From: Linum tenue
Taxonomy: Eukaryota; Streptophyta; Magnoliopsida; Malpighiales; Linaceae
NCBI GenBank assembly: GCA_946122785.1
Contig: CAMGYJ010000004.1
Coordinates: 61,016,679 to 61,080,678 of the forward strand
Reading direction: 5' to 3'
DNA length: 64,000 nt
Shown here: in pieces, positions 23,501-33,429 of the stretch
Layout of the letters: the number at the start of each line of letters is the position of its first letter
Position numbering within the stretch: position 1 is the first letter of the stretch
Notes under the pieces: generated by a model
The model's database searches: none
The model's input: the letters and a program-made list of their open reading frames with translations, nothing else
Told to the model about the DNA's origin: nothing
Translations under genes and position numbers: made by a program

Positions 23501-24705
23501 TTTTCATCAAGGAGAATAGAGGTGAGTGGCATATCCCAAGACTACACTATTGCTTTGAACCTTCAATGGTCAACCTTATTTGTAAAATCCCGCTCCCTAG
23601 ATGCCATCAAAGAGATATGAGAGTTTGGCATTTTACAAAGAATGGCTTGTATACAGTCAAGTCGGGCTATCATCTAGCTCTTGACATCTCATTAACCGCT
23701 AGTCGAAAACCTCTGGTCCAAATCATTGATCCTCCTATCTGGAAGAAAACCTGGGATATCCCAACCCCTCCAAAGCTGAAGTTCTTTATCTGGCAGTGCC
23801 TTAGAGTGATACTGCCAACAGTGGTAGCACTCAAATCTAGAGGAGTTAATTGTCATGTCGGTTGCCCTGTATGTTGGAGAAGACCGGAAAGTATTGAACA
23901 TCTGTTCTTCAAATGCCCCCTGGCCACAAGATTGTGGTCGCTTATGGGATTAAATGATTTCATCTCCTCGGCCCCGACTGTGAATTTCAGTCTCTGGTGG
24001 CGACATGTTATGCTTTCCGAGCACCCCCAAACCCATATCCTCCTGTTCGTGTGTGTTTTATGGAGGATATGGAAGTCTAGAAATAAGGTGGTCTTCGAAC
24101 ATGTCCAACCTCTTGCCCAGTCTCTCGCTCGTCAGTGTTTTTTCCAAGTTCAAGAACTGTCTTCCTCCCTGCCTTTGGTCCCTGCTCCCCTGCTCCAGCC
24201 GTCCCTCTCTCGCCGTTCTCCCTGGTCCCCTCCTCCTGTTGGCGTTCTGAAGATTAACTTTGATGCTGCTGTTCGCCCCACCGGATGCTCGTCTGGTCTA
24301 GTGGTGCGAGGTTCAGACGGGCGTGTGGAGCTGGCTGTAGGTGCTCTTCACCCTGGTATTGCTGATCCCTACCTTGCAGAACTCCTTGCTGCTAGAGCCG
24401 CCATTTTCCTTGTGGTCTCCAAGTCGCTTTCCCGGGTCATCATTGAAGGAGATTCAGAGGTGGTGATTAATCAGCTGCGTCATGGCGTTGTTTCAGATTC
24501 CTTGGGAGGACCGGTGCTCCGGGATTGCTTTTTTCTTTTATCTTCAGTGTCTGCTTCCTTAGAGTTTAGGGCAGTCCCCCGGACTGCGAACAGGGCTGCC
24601 CATAGAGTGGCGCAGAAAGCCCTGTGTCTATCCCCTGTAGAGTTATCGTCCTTTGACTTTGTAGATTGGATTCGCTTTTGTATGGGTGGGGCAGGGCTTG
24701 GGTAG
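20587..24705 (+). CDS. LINE ORF2: endonuclease, reverse transcriptase, RNase H
   Basis: A 1372-residue polyprotein that nicks target DNA and primes reverse transcription at the nick. Residues 1-235 are an APE-type endonuclease: FAWNCQGIG, the catalytic Glu in LCET, GDVNCSLS, and SDHRLL at its end. Residues about 480-760 are the reverse transcriptase, with LRPISLC, KLDMEKAYDRV, RGLRQGDPLS and the active site FADDS (Asp691, Asp692). A zf-RVT zinc-binding segment lies near residues 1040-1130 (VGCPVCWRRPESIEHLFFKC). A plant-type RNase H starts near residue 1220 (LKINFDAAV, then AELLAARAA and IEGDSEVVI with the expected D, E and D). All motifs are intact with no frameshift, so it may be active. 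The ATG at 20587 overlaps the ORF1 stop by 4 bases. Confidence 0.95.
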   Translation: MNIFAWNCQGIGSTLTFQTLKAHRNLSKSFLFLCETMSPRDKVESFMSRLGFSDCFPVNPTGLSGGLVFGWPRGTSVSVIGSTSFFIAISVINNNSHCYGACPRFVLVGVYLSYNVSSRRSQLEELSGFCSRLSDPFLIIGDVNCSLSPSEKLGGAPWRMDKARPLWDFLNDLGLIEIRFQGPKFTWTNRGRNGILIEQKIDRAFVSTNWACNWPDSCLYHLSDKGSDHRLLCLMTSPEMSRAKRLFHFDIRWTRIHETRLLIKYVWDTPITGSLQFCLFYRLLRVRHTLVDWCKGGTSNSARLIKDLNLALEHARKNTMVNWNLVRSLEERLEVQYKMEEIYWRQKSRVNWLTEGDRNTPYFHMITAIRRQANFIWGLEDSRGQWCTDGDRKLCIAVEFYQTLFRSQLNEGIDLSNLPFESLVSVEQNQDLIERVTPEEVKEVVFSMGKTQAPGPDGFTAGFYQAYWDIVGKDVTQAVLAFFHSGHLLRSMNRTWISLVPKTAEVRSMKNLRPISLCQVIYKVISKILANRLSRVLPSIISQTQNGFIKGRQISDNILISHEITHHLRTMTSGQKTWMALKLDMEKAYDRVEWPFLFGVMKELGFDQKFISWVKECVTTVSYSVMVNGNPSSFFRPSRGLRQGDPLSSLLFAICTEGFSAMIRHTIAVGYLEGVRIRASCPMVSHIFFADDSYLFLEASPQSCSTVLSLFQAYEGLSGQRVNLQKSAVLFSRNMNPDLAGALGVQLGVGSIGEQDYYLGLPSIISRSKREAFQFIEEKLIKKLQGWKQRTLSKGGKDVLIRTAATNLPVHGLSCFKIPKENCKRLNSHVARFWWGSADNVVRPIHWVSWKSLAHSKFHGGLGFRDFGAFNQALLAKQCWRIWINPNSLLASIYKGRYFQNGSVLDAKLGSNPSWGWRSILFGRDLLLQGLRWQIGDGQDIDAFQDKWVITDKHISPLVRLSNITNSPRVSFFIKENRGEWHIPRLHYCFEPSMVNLICKIPLPRCHQRDMRVWHFTKNGLYTVKSGYHLALDISLTASRKPLVQIIDPPIWKKTWDIPTPPKLKFFIWQCLRVILPTVVALKSRGVNCHVGCPVCWRRPESIEHLFFKCPLATRLWSLMGLNDFISSAPTVNFSLWWRHVMLSEHPQTHILLFVCVLWRIWKSRNKVVFEHVQPLAQSLARQCFFQVQELSSSLPLVPAPLLQPSLSRRSPWSPPPVGVLKINFDAAVRPTGCSSGLVVRGSDGRVELAVGALHPGIADPYLAELLAARAAIFLVVSKSLSRVIIEGDSEVVINQLRHGVVSDSLGGPVLRDCFFLLSSVSASLEFRAVPRTANRAAHRVAQKALCLSPVELSSFDFVDWIRFCMGGAGLG

Positions 24706-24751
24706 TGTGTATAGGTTCTCTCTTGACATTTCTTGGAAAAAAAAAAAAAAA

Positions 24752-26600
24752 GAACCGCTCTATTTTTTTGCCCACGAATCAGTCTAAGGAGAAATATCAA
24801 AAGAGGGGTTGTGGCGGTTCTTGGAAGATAAGGTTTACAAGGAAAAAGAAAACCAATTACCTATTACAAATAGGATACCCAAATTGGTAACGTCATTGAT
24901 TTTAGCTTTACTTGTGCTAACCAATTTTCCTTTTCTAAATTAATAATTTGGCAGTAATCACGCTGTTAGGAAATATCAATAAAAATTATTGGTAAAAAAG
25001 GATTTGCTTAACTAATATAGTGGCTGAATCTCCTAGAATCTTGATTCATTATTAATAAGTATAAACTATGCGCCTTGTGCGCCGTCTCCTAAAAAAAAAG
25101 TATAAACTATAAAGGACTTTCATAGTGACAAGATAAATGAGCTACTGTTTTTCTGTCTTAAAGATAACTGAGCTACTAAATCAAATCTTCTAGTGGATAC
25201 ATTTATACCGTTTGGTATAAATAAATTCAATAAAGTTTAATAAATTCTTTTTGAAAAAAAATTATGCTTGACATTTTAAAGAATTCATTTTCAATTCTAA
25301 ATTTTGAATTCTACGGAATTGGATCTACTTATAAGAATTCTGAGGAATTGAGATGAAATTTCCAAATGAATTACATAGCTAATTGATAATTCAGTTGCGA
25401 TTGTATCGGTGCGTTGAGAAAAAGAACTAACGAATATAATAAAAACACACAAGAACAATTTTGATATTCTAAGTATGGGAGAAAAGATATTTTTTAGAAG
25501 ATAGATTTTCAATGAATATTGTTTCCAAAATTTTAAAAATTGTTCTAGGTTGTTATGCTTGTCTTGTTTTCTTTGCATGCTCGCATTATAATTTAAAGGT
25601 TTGAGTTACTAATATTTACTAGGTGGCGATGCAGCACCTTGTCACGGGGCGCAGATGGCCTATGAGCATATGTGGCCCGTTACGGTATTTTGTTAGTATT
25701 ATTAAGCTAAAATTAATTTTTTGTTAGCAATTTTATTAGTAATATTGACTTAACAATATGATATTGACTGAGAAAAGATATAATGCGGGTCAACATCCAT
25801 TTTTTTTTTGAAAATTTTGGCTAATAAATGTTATTTACCTAAACCCAAGTAGACCAATTGATTATGGATAGGGTATGAGTGACATATATATGGGGCTGGA
25901 AGTTTCTAGATTGGTTTGGGTATGATATGAATATTTACTTTCATAATCTAAATATGTATGGTTTGGGTATACCCATTTATTCAAGGGTGTTTTAATTACA
26001 CATACAAAAATTAGACATATTTGTAGAACTTCGAAAGTTTAGATACCAAAATGTACTACACAAAATTTTTAGTTACTAAAATTTAATGTCCCATCAAAAT
26101 AAGCATATATATTAATTTTTAATTGGACTCGACATTGAGCTGAAAAAGTTAGTGGTTCATGGTTCAATTATTAATTCTCTAGACTGTTGGTGAGTCGTGT
26201 ATGGACCCGTTCATACTTGTGATTAGAATACATAAAATAGTATACTAATTAGGGTTATGGAAGGTGAGTGAAAAATGGAACGAAGAGGAATTAGATGATG
26301 GAAAGGTTTTTACCAATTCTTTTAGTTGAGTGATACAACATCTTGTATGGTACAAACTAAATTTATACTTTTATGTTATGGTGGATTGGATTCATGGATT
26401 GGTTCAAAAAGATTAGTGGATTGGATTCATGGATTCAAGTGAAATCTAAACATTGGACCAATATGTAAATTTAAAGAATTGTAGGTACGAAAATCTCATA
26501 AAATTTTGATACCAAAACATAATTGGCCTATGATTTTACATTAAAATTAAATTTGGGGTATCAAAATATAAATTTTATGCAACAATAACCAAACTTCAAA
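24752..26600. other. AT-rich CACTA interior, nothing coding
   Basis: There are no supported genes. A short tandem duplication of GGATTGGATTCATGGATT occurs at about 26383 and 26417. The sequence leads into an AT microsatellite at 26600. Confidence 0.5.
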
Positions 26601-26625
26601 TATATATATATATATATATATATAT

Positions 26626-27028
26626 GGTGAGTTCTACGGTACCCCGGGTAAAATCCGGGGTACCGCATACCTTGAGTAAAAAAACGCTATCTAGACCTCG
26701 AATTGACTGATCTTTTGGACATGATACTATACTCTAATCCATAAAGATCAAAATATAGGTCTTAATTCACTTAATCTTATACCCCAAGATCAATTTAGTT
26801 AGAAATAATAATCGACGGTTATGATTCGTCCAAATATAGGCAAAAAAATCAATGCACCATCTTAGAGTTTATAGTTTATGATTTAGATAATTAAGACCTA
26901 GGGTTCACTCATTAAGGGTTAGTGTATAGTATCATGCCCAAAAACTCTGCTAATTCGAGGTCTAGATAGCGTTTTTTTACTCAAGATCTACGGTACCCCG
27001 GATTTCACCCGGGGTACCGTAGAACTCA

Positions 27029-27030
<2 letters not shown>
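26626..27030. mobile_element. Foldback MITE, 405 bp, inserted in an AT microsatellite
   Basis: It begins GGTGAGTTCTACGGTACCCC and ends with the exact inverse GGGGTACCGTAGAACTCACC. The inverted repeat continues for about 80 bases with few mismatches (through GCTATCTAGACCTCGAATT) and remains detectable almost to the centre, so the transcript would fold into one long hairpin. It is flanked by (AT)n on both sides, so the target duplication cannot be resolved. There is no coding capacity. Confidence 0.88.

Positions 27031-27087
<57 letters not shown>
27031..27087. repeat. AT dinucleotide microsatellite
   Basis: About 28 uninterrupted AT units directly right of the MITE. The matching (TA)n at 26600-26625 on its left shows that the MITE split a single microsatellite or that the repeat expanded afterwards. 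Confidence 0.95.
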
Positions 27088-27088
<1 letters not shown>

Positions 27089-27592
27089 CATGACACCATC
27101 ATATGTATCATTATTAGCTATATTTGCCGCAAAAGCTAATTCTAGCCATAACTCTTTGAATGTGGCTAAAAATGACATATGGCCACAGACCATTTTGATT
27201 TGAAACTAAATGACATTACCATAAGCTACAGATAATAATATACGAGACAAAAAAATCAATATTGGCCACAATTTTTTATTTAGTGGCTGCAAGTAATATG
27301 ATTGTAAAATTATTGCCATGAATAAAACTTTGAGGCAATAAACTTATAAGTAGCTTTGATTTTGATTGGTGGCAAAAACTTTTGTAGCTAAAGTACTCAA
27401 AATTGCCACGATACTTATGGCTCAAAACTAAGAAAATCTATTAGCTTTGAAATTTTATTTTTGTGGCCGCATAATCTAGTCAAATTATGATTAGCTACAT
27501 GATAACATTCATTGTGGCTATTTTGGTATACTTGCCACACTTAAAGTAATCGTGGCAATGAATTCGTGCAATATGTGATGTTTCTTGTAGTG
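27088..27592. repeat. Right subterminal repeat array of the CACTA element
   Basis: There are repeated TTGCCAC, GTGGCTA, TGGCCACA and CGTGGCAA words in both orientations up to the terminal inverted repeat TTTCTTGTAGTG. This mirrors the left array at 16007-16830. Confidence 0.8.
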
Positions 27593-27595
27593 ATA

Positions 27596-28178
27596 TATGG
27601 GTTGGTTTGGAGGATGAATTCAAAAACGAGATAATTTGACTAACTATTTCATGTTATAGAATGAGTTAATTCGAATTTCCTACTTTATCCAGACAAATAT
27701 TATTGACTTAAAATGGATCAATCCAAAACACTTCGGACGACGAACTTGACTAATCCAAAATTTTGTACTTACAAATGGATAAATTAATGAAATTATATAA
27801 TAAAGAGGCAGTTAAATAAAATTGATGGGCAAAGTTCTTGAAGGTAGAGCTCGCTGGCTCTTTTTTTTCCTTTTTTTTCTGGCCTTTCCAAAGCTTAACC
27901 CAAACGATAATATATTTAAGCAACAGAAGGGGCAGAGTGCAGCGCGAAAGCGGATCCAAGTCGACCGAAGCCGGCAGCCCGGGAGGAGTTCCTGCGGCCC
28001 GCAACCGCTAAACGCATTGGATCGATCAACAAAATTACTCCAACTACCAAGGTTAATTTTTTTTTATTATCTACTTTTTAATTACTGGCTTCACGACAAC
28101 AAGAAGGAGGACTCTTTTAAGTTAATTACCTGGCCCACGTACGTTAATTACAAAAAATTCAAATAGTATATACATTGA
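27596..28178. other. Intergenic sequence with a short GC-rich island
   Basis: No gene. The 27925-28025 stretch is unusually GC-rich for its surroundings and contains several six-base restriction palindromes, but no ORF with a recognisable domain. Confidence 0.5.
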
Positions 28179-28197
28179 AAAATAACCAATTAATCTT

Positions 28198-28316
28198 TTT
28201 TTAGATAAGGGTGATATATGTTATTTTTTGTAATTAGGTACTACTGAAGGGATTCGAACCTGAGACCTCCAGGTTCATGCCTAGTAGTATTACCACTAGA
28301 CCAATCCCTTGTTCGT
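28198..28316 (-). mobile_element. tRNA-derived SINE with 19-bp target duplication
   Basis: The element reads on the minus strand: box A-like ATTGGTCTAGTGG, box B GGTTCGAATCC (complement of about 28249-28259), then the family tail ATATCACCCTTAT and a short A-run. It is flanked by a perfect direct repeat AAAATAACCAATTAATCTT at 28179-28197 and 28317-28335. It is the same family as 8729-8895 and lacks the duplicated tail seen there. Confidence 0.92.
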
Positions 28317-28335
28317 AAAATAACCAATTAATCTT

Positions 28336-29087
28336 AATGGGTGATGGGAACTTAATTTGAGTCGGAGAAGAGAATATAGAAGAATCGAAGACTAGAAACA
28401 AATCATAGAAGAATGAATATTAGATAGGAAATTGGGGAAAAAATTAGTGTAAATTTAAGTATCTTACAATCTATTTTTAATTAATTTATTTATTTATTTT
28501 CTTCTTGTTGTTGGCTCGTGTCTTATTGTAGTTAACTAATCACAAATAATCTTTCTTACCTCTCTTATTCTCTCAAAAAAAAAACACAGGTAAAATAATG
28601 TATTCTCTTATATAGTTGGGGGAAAATAATTTTTAAGAAAGAAAATTATCCTTCTTGTGGTTCTTTTAGACTTTGAAGTTAATATTTTATTTTATTAGAC
28701 ATATAATCAAAGATAAATACATTAATTTTTTATTTTATAATTAAAATTCTTGTTTTTTAAACTGGTCCCCCTCCCTTCCCTCTCACGTCTCACCTAATGT
28801 GGTAAAAAAAAAAAATCATAATCTATATATGGTCGTACTCGTCCAAATACAATTTCCTACTGTTTTACTGATGATGATGTGTGTTTATGTTGTAAACTAG
28901 TGTTAAAGGTTAACACCACTACAGTCAATTTCAAGGAAAAAGGACCCAGTAATAATTAATAATAATATAATGCAAATTAATGAAACTTTCCACAAAACGT
29001 AAACTCAAACTAATTAAGATATATGGGTCAACAACTCAACATTACCTATGCCTATCGATAAATATAAATATATCTATCGTTGTGAAC
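28336..29087. other. AT-rich intergenic sequence, nothing recognised
   Basis: No ORF, RNA or element boundary was supported. Confidence 0.5.
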
Positions 29088-29410
29088 TCAACAAGGTAGT
29101 CAACCCACGGGTCGATCCATTGGTTGAACCGTTTTGATTCTGACCCGGTGAAAAACATGGGGGCCTCATACATTCGTTGGTCGATCCATTGTAAGGTTAC
29201 TGAGTTGGAGGTTACACTCTGTCGTTTTTCACTTTGGTTTAAAAAATGCACCTCTTTTCTGATTTTTCTCTTCGCCTAACCCTATCTTTGAAATTTTAAG
29301 TTGAACAGATGAAAATTGATTTATATAAGTGTATGATTTTTACTATATGTTGGACCATGTTGGGTCCAAGTACAATCTGTCGTTTTGGTGTAATATTATA
29401 TGTTACTCAA
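29088..29410. repeat. Diverged member of the GTTGTCAACCC dispersed repeat family
   Basis: Starts ACAAGGTAGTCAACCCACGGGTCGATCC and shares with 60588-61025 the ordered blocks tgaaccgg-like, GTTACTGAGTTGGAGGTTACAC, CCTCTTTTC, TAAGTTGAAC, TATATAAGTGT and ATATGTTGGA. The right end is not clear. Confidence 0.6.
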
Positions 29411-29763
29411 ATAGCAAGCTGCAGCTGGTGCGTTTACTGTCCATCCACAGAAGAAGCAACAAAGTAAAAGAAAGAAGGAATGAACAGTAACTACGTACGT
29501 ACTTACAGGAAGAAATGAATTAAACAAAAAATCTGAGCGTAGAAAAAGTTAATCACAACACGAAAAGATGAAATAATGTTGCACACTGTTACTGACGATT
29601 ACATTAACACACAGGCATCTCATGATCTCAACGACTTTTTGCTTCTTTTTGGTCGTCTTTTTTTTTTTAACAAATATATTCTCTCGGCATCACTTGTCAC
29701 CATGGAAGCAAGCTCTCTCCAACACTGCAGCACAGCCCACAGTATTCAATTTGTTCCATATAA

Positions 29764-30185
29764 TAGGGGTGGTTATACGGTCCGGTCCGGTTAAATTGGC
29801 CCGAATTGATCTAGTCCCGGTCCGGTCTTTTCGAAAATATAGGGACCAAAGATTGGATTGGATACAATCCGGTCTTGAACCGGTCCGGTTTCAGTTTGTT
29901 CTTGATTTTAGATTGAGCTTGTGGGGATTTGAGTGGCCTGTGGGTGGATTTGAGTTAACCGGCAACCGATAACCGAATGAGGAGGTTAAATTTTGAGTGT
30001 TCGGCTCTCTTATCTGGTCTTTATCCTGTTTTCGGTCATGTCCCAAACGGGTTTTTTTTTACCTCAAATCTAGGCCCAAACATTGAATTGGATTGTTTGC
30101 TATCCGGTCCCGGTCCGATTTCTATCCAGATTATACGGTCCGATTTCGGGTAAAACCAAAAAGCCCGGACCAAATAGCCAACCTA
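29764..30185. mobile_element. hAT-type MITE rich in GGTCCGG, 422 bp
   Basis: Begins TAGGGGTGGTTATACGGTCC; its right end, read inverted, begins TAGGTTGGCTATTTGGTCC. The flanks are CCATATAA (29756-29763) and CCATATAT (30186-30193), an 8-bp target duplication with one mismatch, as hAT elements make. The interior repeats cggtccgg/ccggtcc many times. A truncated relative is at 47249. Confidence 0.75.
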
Positions 30186-30193
30186 CCATATAT

Positions 30194-31585
30194 ATGGCGT
30201 CGACTTTTTTGGTCTTCCATAAATCCAAGGCCAGTTTCCCTCCCTCCAACTACTGCATGCCCTAAACCAATTAAAGTAAATTAAATTAAGAGCTCCTTTA
30301 TTTGTCATTGCATCTTACCTACTCAACACAGTATAATTCGATCTGCAACTTATTTTTGGAAAAAGTTGGGCAACTACGTACGTAGCTTTCAAGTTGGCTG
30401 ATGTGTTTATTTGGAAATTTCGAACGCATATCGATTGGTCTGAAGGCGCTTGGTTGGTTAGAGTCAATTATAGGACTTGAATTTTACTAGTATATTCACG
30501 AACATGTCTTACCTACGTATACCATTTGATTTTTGTTTGTTTGTTTGTGGGGGGATTTGAGAAACTTTCTGGTATTTTCCTCTCACGTCTTATACATTAT
30601 ACACACAGGAGAAACACTTTCCGTATTTAAAAAAAAAAGAGACTTGACTTGGGGTTGGTCTTTACAATAGATTAATATTGCTTAATAATTCAACAAATTA
30701 TTCATCCCAAAAAAACGAAAACTAGATATCAAATAGCATGGAGCGGTAAACGGTTAATCGGTTATCTGTTAAAATTGATAACATAAAAGATAATTAATAA
30801 TTCCTTAGTGGTTCGGTTTCGGTTAATTAGGAGACCGAACATATTATCACCCACTAGCTATACGTAACGTAAGCTTGCTATCACACACGTACGTAGCCTT
30901 AGAGATTCATGCATATACTTATAGACATATTGCTGGCTAATTACGTCTGGATCCACAAGGGAAATTCCAACAAGCAATCCAAACATCACCATAAATTCCA
31001 TGCATTTCATGAATCATTGATTAGCTTTCCACCACCAAAAACATTTGGGGGGACCGAATCCATATGAATACGGGTCTACTGGGTGATGACTGCAAATCTG
31101 TTGCAGCTCTCATGTTGTTGATTCGGTGATCTGTGCCACGATGATATATGATTATGTAGAGAGCTTTTCATGAACGCGCACATGTCCATTGTACATCCAG
31201 CTAGCTGTGCAGAGAAGAAGAAGAAGTGGATGAACTGGATTTTCGAATTTACGTACGTAGACACAAGTTACAGCTGTTACATGCAGACGTAATATTAATT
31301 AACTCGATCGATGTCGCGTCTTCATAAGCCTCTAGCTGTGCTCATCAGTTTAATTAATTTCCTGCGTATATGCATATTATCATATAAAACATGAATTTGA
31401 GATTACCGAATCACCAAGCAAATTAGCTAGGTATACCTTCCTAGCTAGGCCTGTATATGTCGAGGAGACATCACTAAGAGCATGATGGTTTGGTTTAGGG
31501 TTGAGTCATCTCTTACCCCTTTCGAGTAGGGTTGGTTTAACTTAGGATCGCGTCACTTTTTAGCCTTGTGATCCGTAGTAACTAG
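30194..31585. other. Intergenic sequence, nothing recognised
   Basis: No supported gene. Around 30740-30840 there are cggttaatcggtt words resembling another decayed hAT-like repeat, without definable ends. Confidence 0.5.
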
Positions 31586-32150
31586 TAGGGCTGAAAATTT
31601 TTCTGTCCCGTCCCTGTCCCATCCCTGTCCCTGTCTGACCCGTCCCTGATGGGTCAAGATGTATAACCGTCCCGTCCCGTCCCTGTCTCCTTCTTGACCC
31701 TGTCTGACCCTCAAGGGTTGGGACGGGACGGGACGGGCCGGGTCAGTGGGTCGACCCTAATCAACACACTACTTTTTTACAAATTACGTTTTGGTACCCA
31801 AAATTATTTTTTCTTACAATTTAGTACCTAAATTTTATTTTTTTACAAATAAGTCCATAAATTTTGATGGTAAAATTACGTTTTGGTACCCAATTTTTTT
31901 TATTTTTACAAATTAGTACCTAAACTTTTAAAACTTTACAAAAAGGTCCAATGAAGTATGAGATATTTGTTGTTGCTAAGGTTCACAGGGTCAAAACGTG
32001 ACCCGTCCCTAAGTTGTCCCGACCCGTCCCGGCCCTTACAGGGTCAACAAATGACCCGTCCCTAATCTGTCCCTATAGACAAACTGACCCGTCCCGACCC
32101 TAAGGGTCGGGACGGGTCAGTGGGTCTTCAGGGACAAGCTTTCACCCCTA
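31586..32150. mobile_element. hAT-type MITE, 565 bp, perfect 8-bp target duplication
   Basis: Left end TAGGGCTGAAAATTTT, right end TTTCACCCCTA (inverted TAGGGGTGAAA). It is flanked by GTAACTAG at 31578-31585 and again at 32151-32158, an exact 8-bp duplication diagnostic of hAT insertion. Subterminal arrays of GTCCC/GGGAC words (cccgtccctgtccc and complements) lie inside both ends. There is no coding sequence. Confidence 0.92.
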
Positions 32151-32158
32151 GTAACTAG

Positions 32159-33429
32159 TGGTTTTTGAAATTCTTTCATACCAATAGATTGGATTTGTAT
32201 GTAAGATTTTAAAAATTTCAGATACTATAATGCAAGGGGGGAAATACACAGGTACTAACACGTAATTTACCATCAATTTATGTTATATTTGTAAAGAAAA
32301 AAAGATTTAGGTACTGAATTGTAAAGAAAAGTTAGTGGTAGAGTATTTTGTATTAATAATATCGTTGTTCACTCGTTTTGTATTGCTAAAACCACCCTAC
32401 TGTTTTTAGAATCCTGGTATTTGATATTTCTGATCAAATCGATTGGTACGCGGTAGGATTTCTTAAACCATGCCAAAATATTTTAAAAGGATCATTTTTG
32501 TTCATCGATTTAATTCAACCCGTCGACTCAACCCGCCCCAATTTGAGAGCGTCAGACAGGATAAAAAAAAAAGAAGACAAGATCAAGCACATTTTTACAG
32601 GATCAAAAGCACATGTCTGACCCAAGTTTCCGACCTCGGCTATCCATCGTCATTGACTAATTAAGGTTCTTGTTTCCTCCTGCGAGCTGATAAGGTCTTT
32701 AAGTTTTATGAAGCCGAAGCTTATGAACATTGAGCAGGTTTGGGCTTTCAGAAGCCCACAATACTTTGATCAGGCCTCCCACCAGAGCTACAGAATAAGG
32801 CCCAGGAATGATCTATGGTTGGGCTTCGCTACTAGCCTACAAACGCTTGAATCTGCAGCACCAATAGCCCAATTATGCTGGGTGGCTGGAGCAGTGTGCT
32901 GTCATTTCGAGAGAGCCGCATCAAAAAGTAGATAAATGTTAGTAGACGAACCGGCGTAGACGTGGCCCTGATTAGCATGGTAATTAAGATCCCAAACTTA
33001 CATGAGAGGAATTAATTAAGATCCGAGACTTCCATCCCACTGCCACAGCCTTTGGGTGTTGTGGATCCGAACTCGTTATGATGAATGCGGCAAATAAAAG
33101 TGGATCCCATTTTGCAGGTGGGAAGATTATTCTGAATCAAGGTGGGGTAAGTTGATGAACGTATTCCCTCTGTTTTAGGGTTTTGCTCGAAACTCACGAG
33201 CGGGAGAACGACGTTGGTGTCGATAAACCTTAACTTTATTGATTGATACCCGGAATTAATGTCGAACATAAATATTTATATAAGAAATAAACCTAATACG
33301 TAAACCTAATACTAGCCGAACTCGTATTCCTACTCGGCTACCCCTCTCCTTGCCAACCAAGACCCAAACCCACAAGAAACCCAATACGACCCTCTACCCC
33401 TAAAGCCCAATACGACAATCTACTCATCA
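32159..33429. other. Intergenic sequence with possible LTR remnant
   Basis: No gene supported. The 33180-33425 stretch resembles a decayed LTR in minus orientation (AACCTTAACTTTATTGATTGAT followed by repeated cccaatacgac words), but no second LTR or target duplication was seen. Confidence 0.4.

Larger units (their letters stand above)
18420..24751 (+). mobile_element. L1-type LINE, structurally intact, inserted in the CACTA element
   Basis: A non-LTR retrotransposon with two intact ORFs and a 15-base poly(A) tail at 24737-24751, only 32 bases after the ORF2 stop. There are no premature stops in 636 and 1372 codons, so the insertion is young or recently active. The 3' end is exact. The 5' end is uncertain: I could not find the target duplication, and 18420 is a guess near TATATAAA and the start of GC-richer sequence. 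Confidence 0.85.
16007..27592. mobile_element. CACTA-type (CMC/EnSpm) DNA transposon, 11.6 kb, nested
   Basis: The left end CACTACAAGAATTTG (16007) and the right end GATGTTTCTTGTAGTG (to 27592) form an inverted terminal repeat of about 11 bases beginning CACTACAAGAA. It is flanked by the 3-bp duplication ATA (16004-16006 and 27593-27595), as CACTA elements make. Both subterminal regions (about 0.8 kb left, 0.5 kb right) are packed with short words such as GTGGCTA, TAGCTA and TTGCCAC in both orientations, typical transposase-binding arrays of this superfamily. No transposase ORF is visible, so it is a non-autonomous copy. More than half of its length is later insertions: a LINE (about 18.4-24.75 kb) and a foldback MITE (26626-27030). 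Confidence 0.88.

Noticed and set aside
15453..24760. AAGAACCGC at 15453 as the 5' target duplication of the LINE, matching AAGAACCGC after its poly(A)
   Set aside because: It would make the LINE 9.3 kb long and include the CACTA left end, which is impossible for a nested insertion; a 9-base match is plausible by chance.
32708..32935. LINE RNase H-like ORF
   Set aside because: The translation has no D/E/D pattern and no recognisable block, unlike 33430-33840.
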